In this document: one piece after another, positions 4,894 through 5,387 of the stretch
Layout: each line of letters starts with the position of its first letter
How positions within the stretch are numbered: the first letter of the stretch is position 1
Assembly (NCBI GenBank): GCA_018110855.1
Contig: JAGBFZ010000269.1
Location: 1-5,387 of the forward strand
Reading direction: 5' to 3'
DNA from: Oscillospiraceae bacterium
Lineage (GTDB): Bacteria > Bacillota > Clostridia > Oscillospirales > Ruminococcaceae
Length of the DNA stretch: 5,387 nt
Position numbers and translations under genes: made by a program
The notes under the pieces: generated by a model
Told to the model about the DNA's origin: nothing
The model's input: the letters and a program-made list of their open reading frames with translations, nothing else
Databases searched by the model: none

Positions 4894-5387
4894 GCGTTAT
4901 CGAGATAAAAAATATTTCCAAAAGCTTCGGCAGCAACAAGGCACTGAGCGATGTGAGCCTTACATTGAAGGAAAACTGCATTTACGGTCTGCTCGGAAGA
5001 AACGGCGCAGGAAAATCCACGCTGATGAACATTATCAATAACCGTATGTTTGCCGACAGCGGCGAGATCCTTATTGACGGCGAACCTCATAGGGAAAATG
5101 ACAAGGCTCTGGGCAAGCTCCATATGATGAGCGAGCATCTTCTGTATACGCCATCTCTCAAGGTTGCAGATATGTTTAAAACAGCCGCCTGCTTCTATCC
5201 CGAATATGATATGGAGTATGCTTTGAAGCTCTGCGAGGAATATAAGCTGAACACCAAAGCAAAGCTGCAGAAGCTCTCCACAGGCTACCGCTCTATTGCA
5301 AAGATAATAAATGCTCTTGCCTGCAATGCTCAGGTAGTATTCTTTGATGAACCCGTGCTTGGTCTTGACGCAAATCACAGAGATATG
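4890..5387 (+). CDS. ABC transporter ATP-binding protein, N-terminal part (runs off window)
   Basis: First 166 codons of the nucleotide-binding subunit of an ABC transporter, which hydrolyses ATP at the inner face of the membrane to drive transport through a permease expected downstream. Walker A is GRNGAGKST (36-44), the signature is LSTGY (129-133) in place of LSGGQ, Walker B is VVFFDEP (149-155) with the catalytic Glu at 154, and the D-loop is GLDA (158-161). In the Q-loop region (about 78-86, LHMMSEHLL) a Glu (82) stands where Gln is usual. The H-loop and C-terminus are beyond the window. The start ATG at 4890 overlaps the TGA of the repressor gene by 3 bases; the only upstream purine run is weak, so translation likely depends on coupling. 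Sequence style and context fit the YtrB-like group found with YtrA regulators; substrate unknown. Confidence 0.93.
   Translation, partial: MSVIEIKNISKSFGSNKALSDVSLTLKENCIYGLLGRNGAGKSTLMNIINNRMFADSGEILIDGEPHRENDKALGKLHMMSEHLLYTPSLKVADMFKTAACFYPEYDMEYALKLCEEYKLNTKAKLQKLSTGYRSIAKIINALACNAQVVFFDEPVLGLDANHRDM

Noticed and set aside
4713..5378. 221-codon minus-strand open frame
   Set aside because: It lies antisense to the repressor and ABC ATPase genes, whose motifs are unmistakable, and its translation looks like no known family.

Overview
The window looks like chromosomal DNA from an anaerobic, low-to-moderate GC Firmicute, most likely in or near Ruminococcus (Oscillospiraceae/Ruminococcaceae). 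This rests on an oxygen-sensitive class III ribonucleotide reductase gene, purine-rich Shine-Dalgarno sites, sigma-A promoters with 17-bp spacers (three with an extended -10) and a YtrA-type GntR/ABC operon. Genus placement is inference from protein style, not a database match. No phage, insertion sequence, CRISPR, tRNA or rRNA signal was seen. The protein families are all known, and most of what deserves a second look is in the intergenic control regions.

Layout: (1) 1-449, minus strand: the first 149 codons of nrdD, cut by the window edge. (2) 450-585: a divergent control region with overlapping promoters, a short palindrome and two sequences resembling NrdR boxes 31 bp apart. (3) 586-1215, plus strand: a Crp/Fnr-type regulator. 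(4) 1219-1246: a hairpin shared by two convergent genes. (5) 1253-2914, minus strand: a c-di-GMP phosphodiesterase with a PAS-like N-terminus, a degenerate GGDEF domain and an intact EAL domain. (6) 2915-3116: its promoter, some palindromes and the terminator of the next gene. (7) 3117-4160 (or from 4148), minus strand: a type I DAHP synthase, with a consensus promoter and an untranslated leader of about 88 nt. (8) 4161-4521: a long AT-rich divergent spacer. (9) 4522-4893, plus strand: a YtrA-subfamily GntR repressor whose promoter carries a strong palindrome. (10) 4890-5387, plus strand: the first 166 codons of an ABC transporter ATPase that overlaps the repressor gene and runs off the window.

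The genes form separate units rather than one pathway: deoxynucleotide synthesis with a divergent regulator, second-messenger turnover, entry to aromatic amino acid synthesis, and a self-regulated ABC transporter operon. The best supported regulatory inference is autorepression of the GntR-ABC operon through the palindrome at its transcription start. The second is NrdR control of the nrdD/regulator divergent region. No clearly new biological system is visible.
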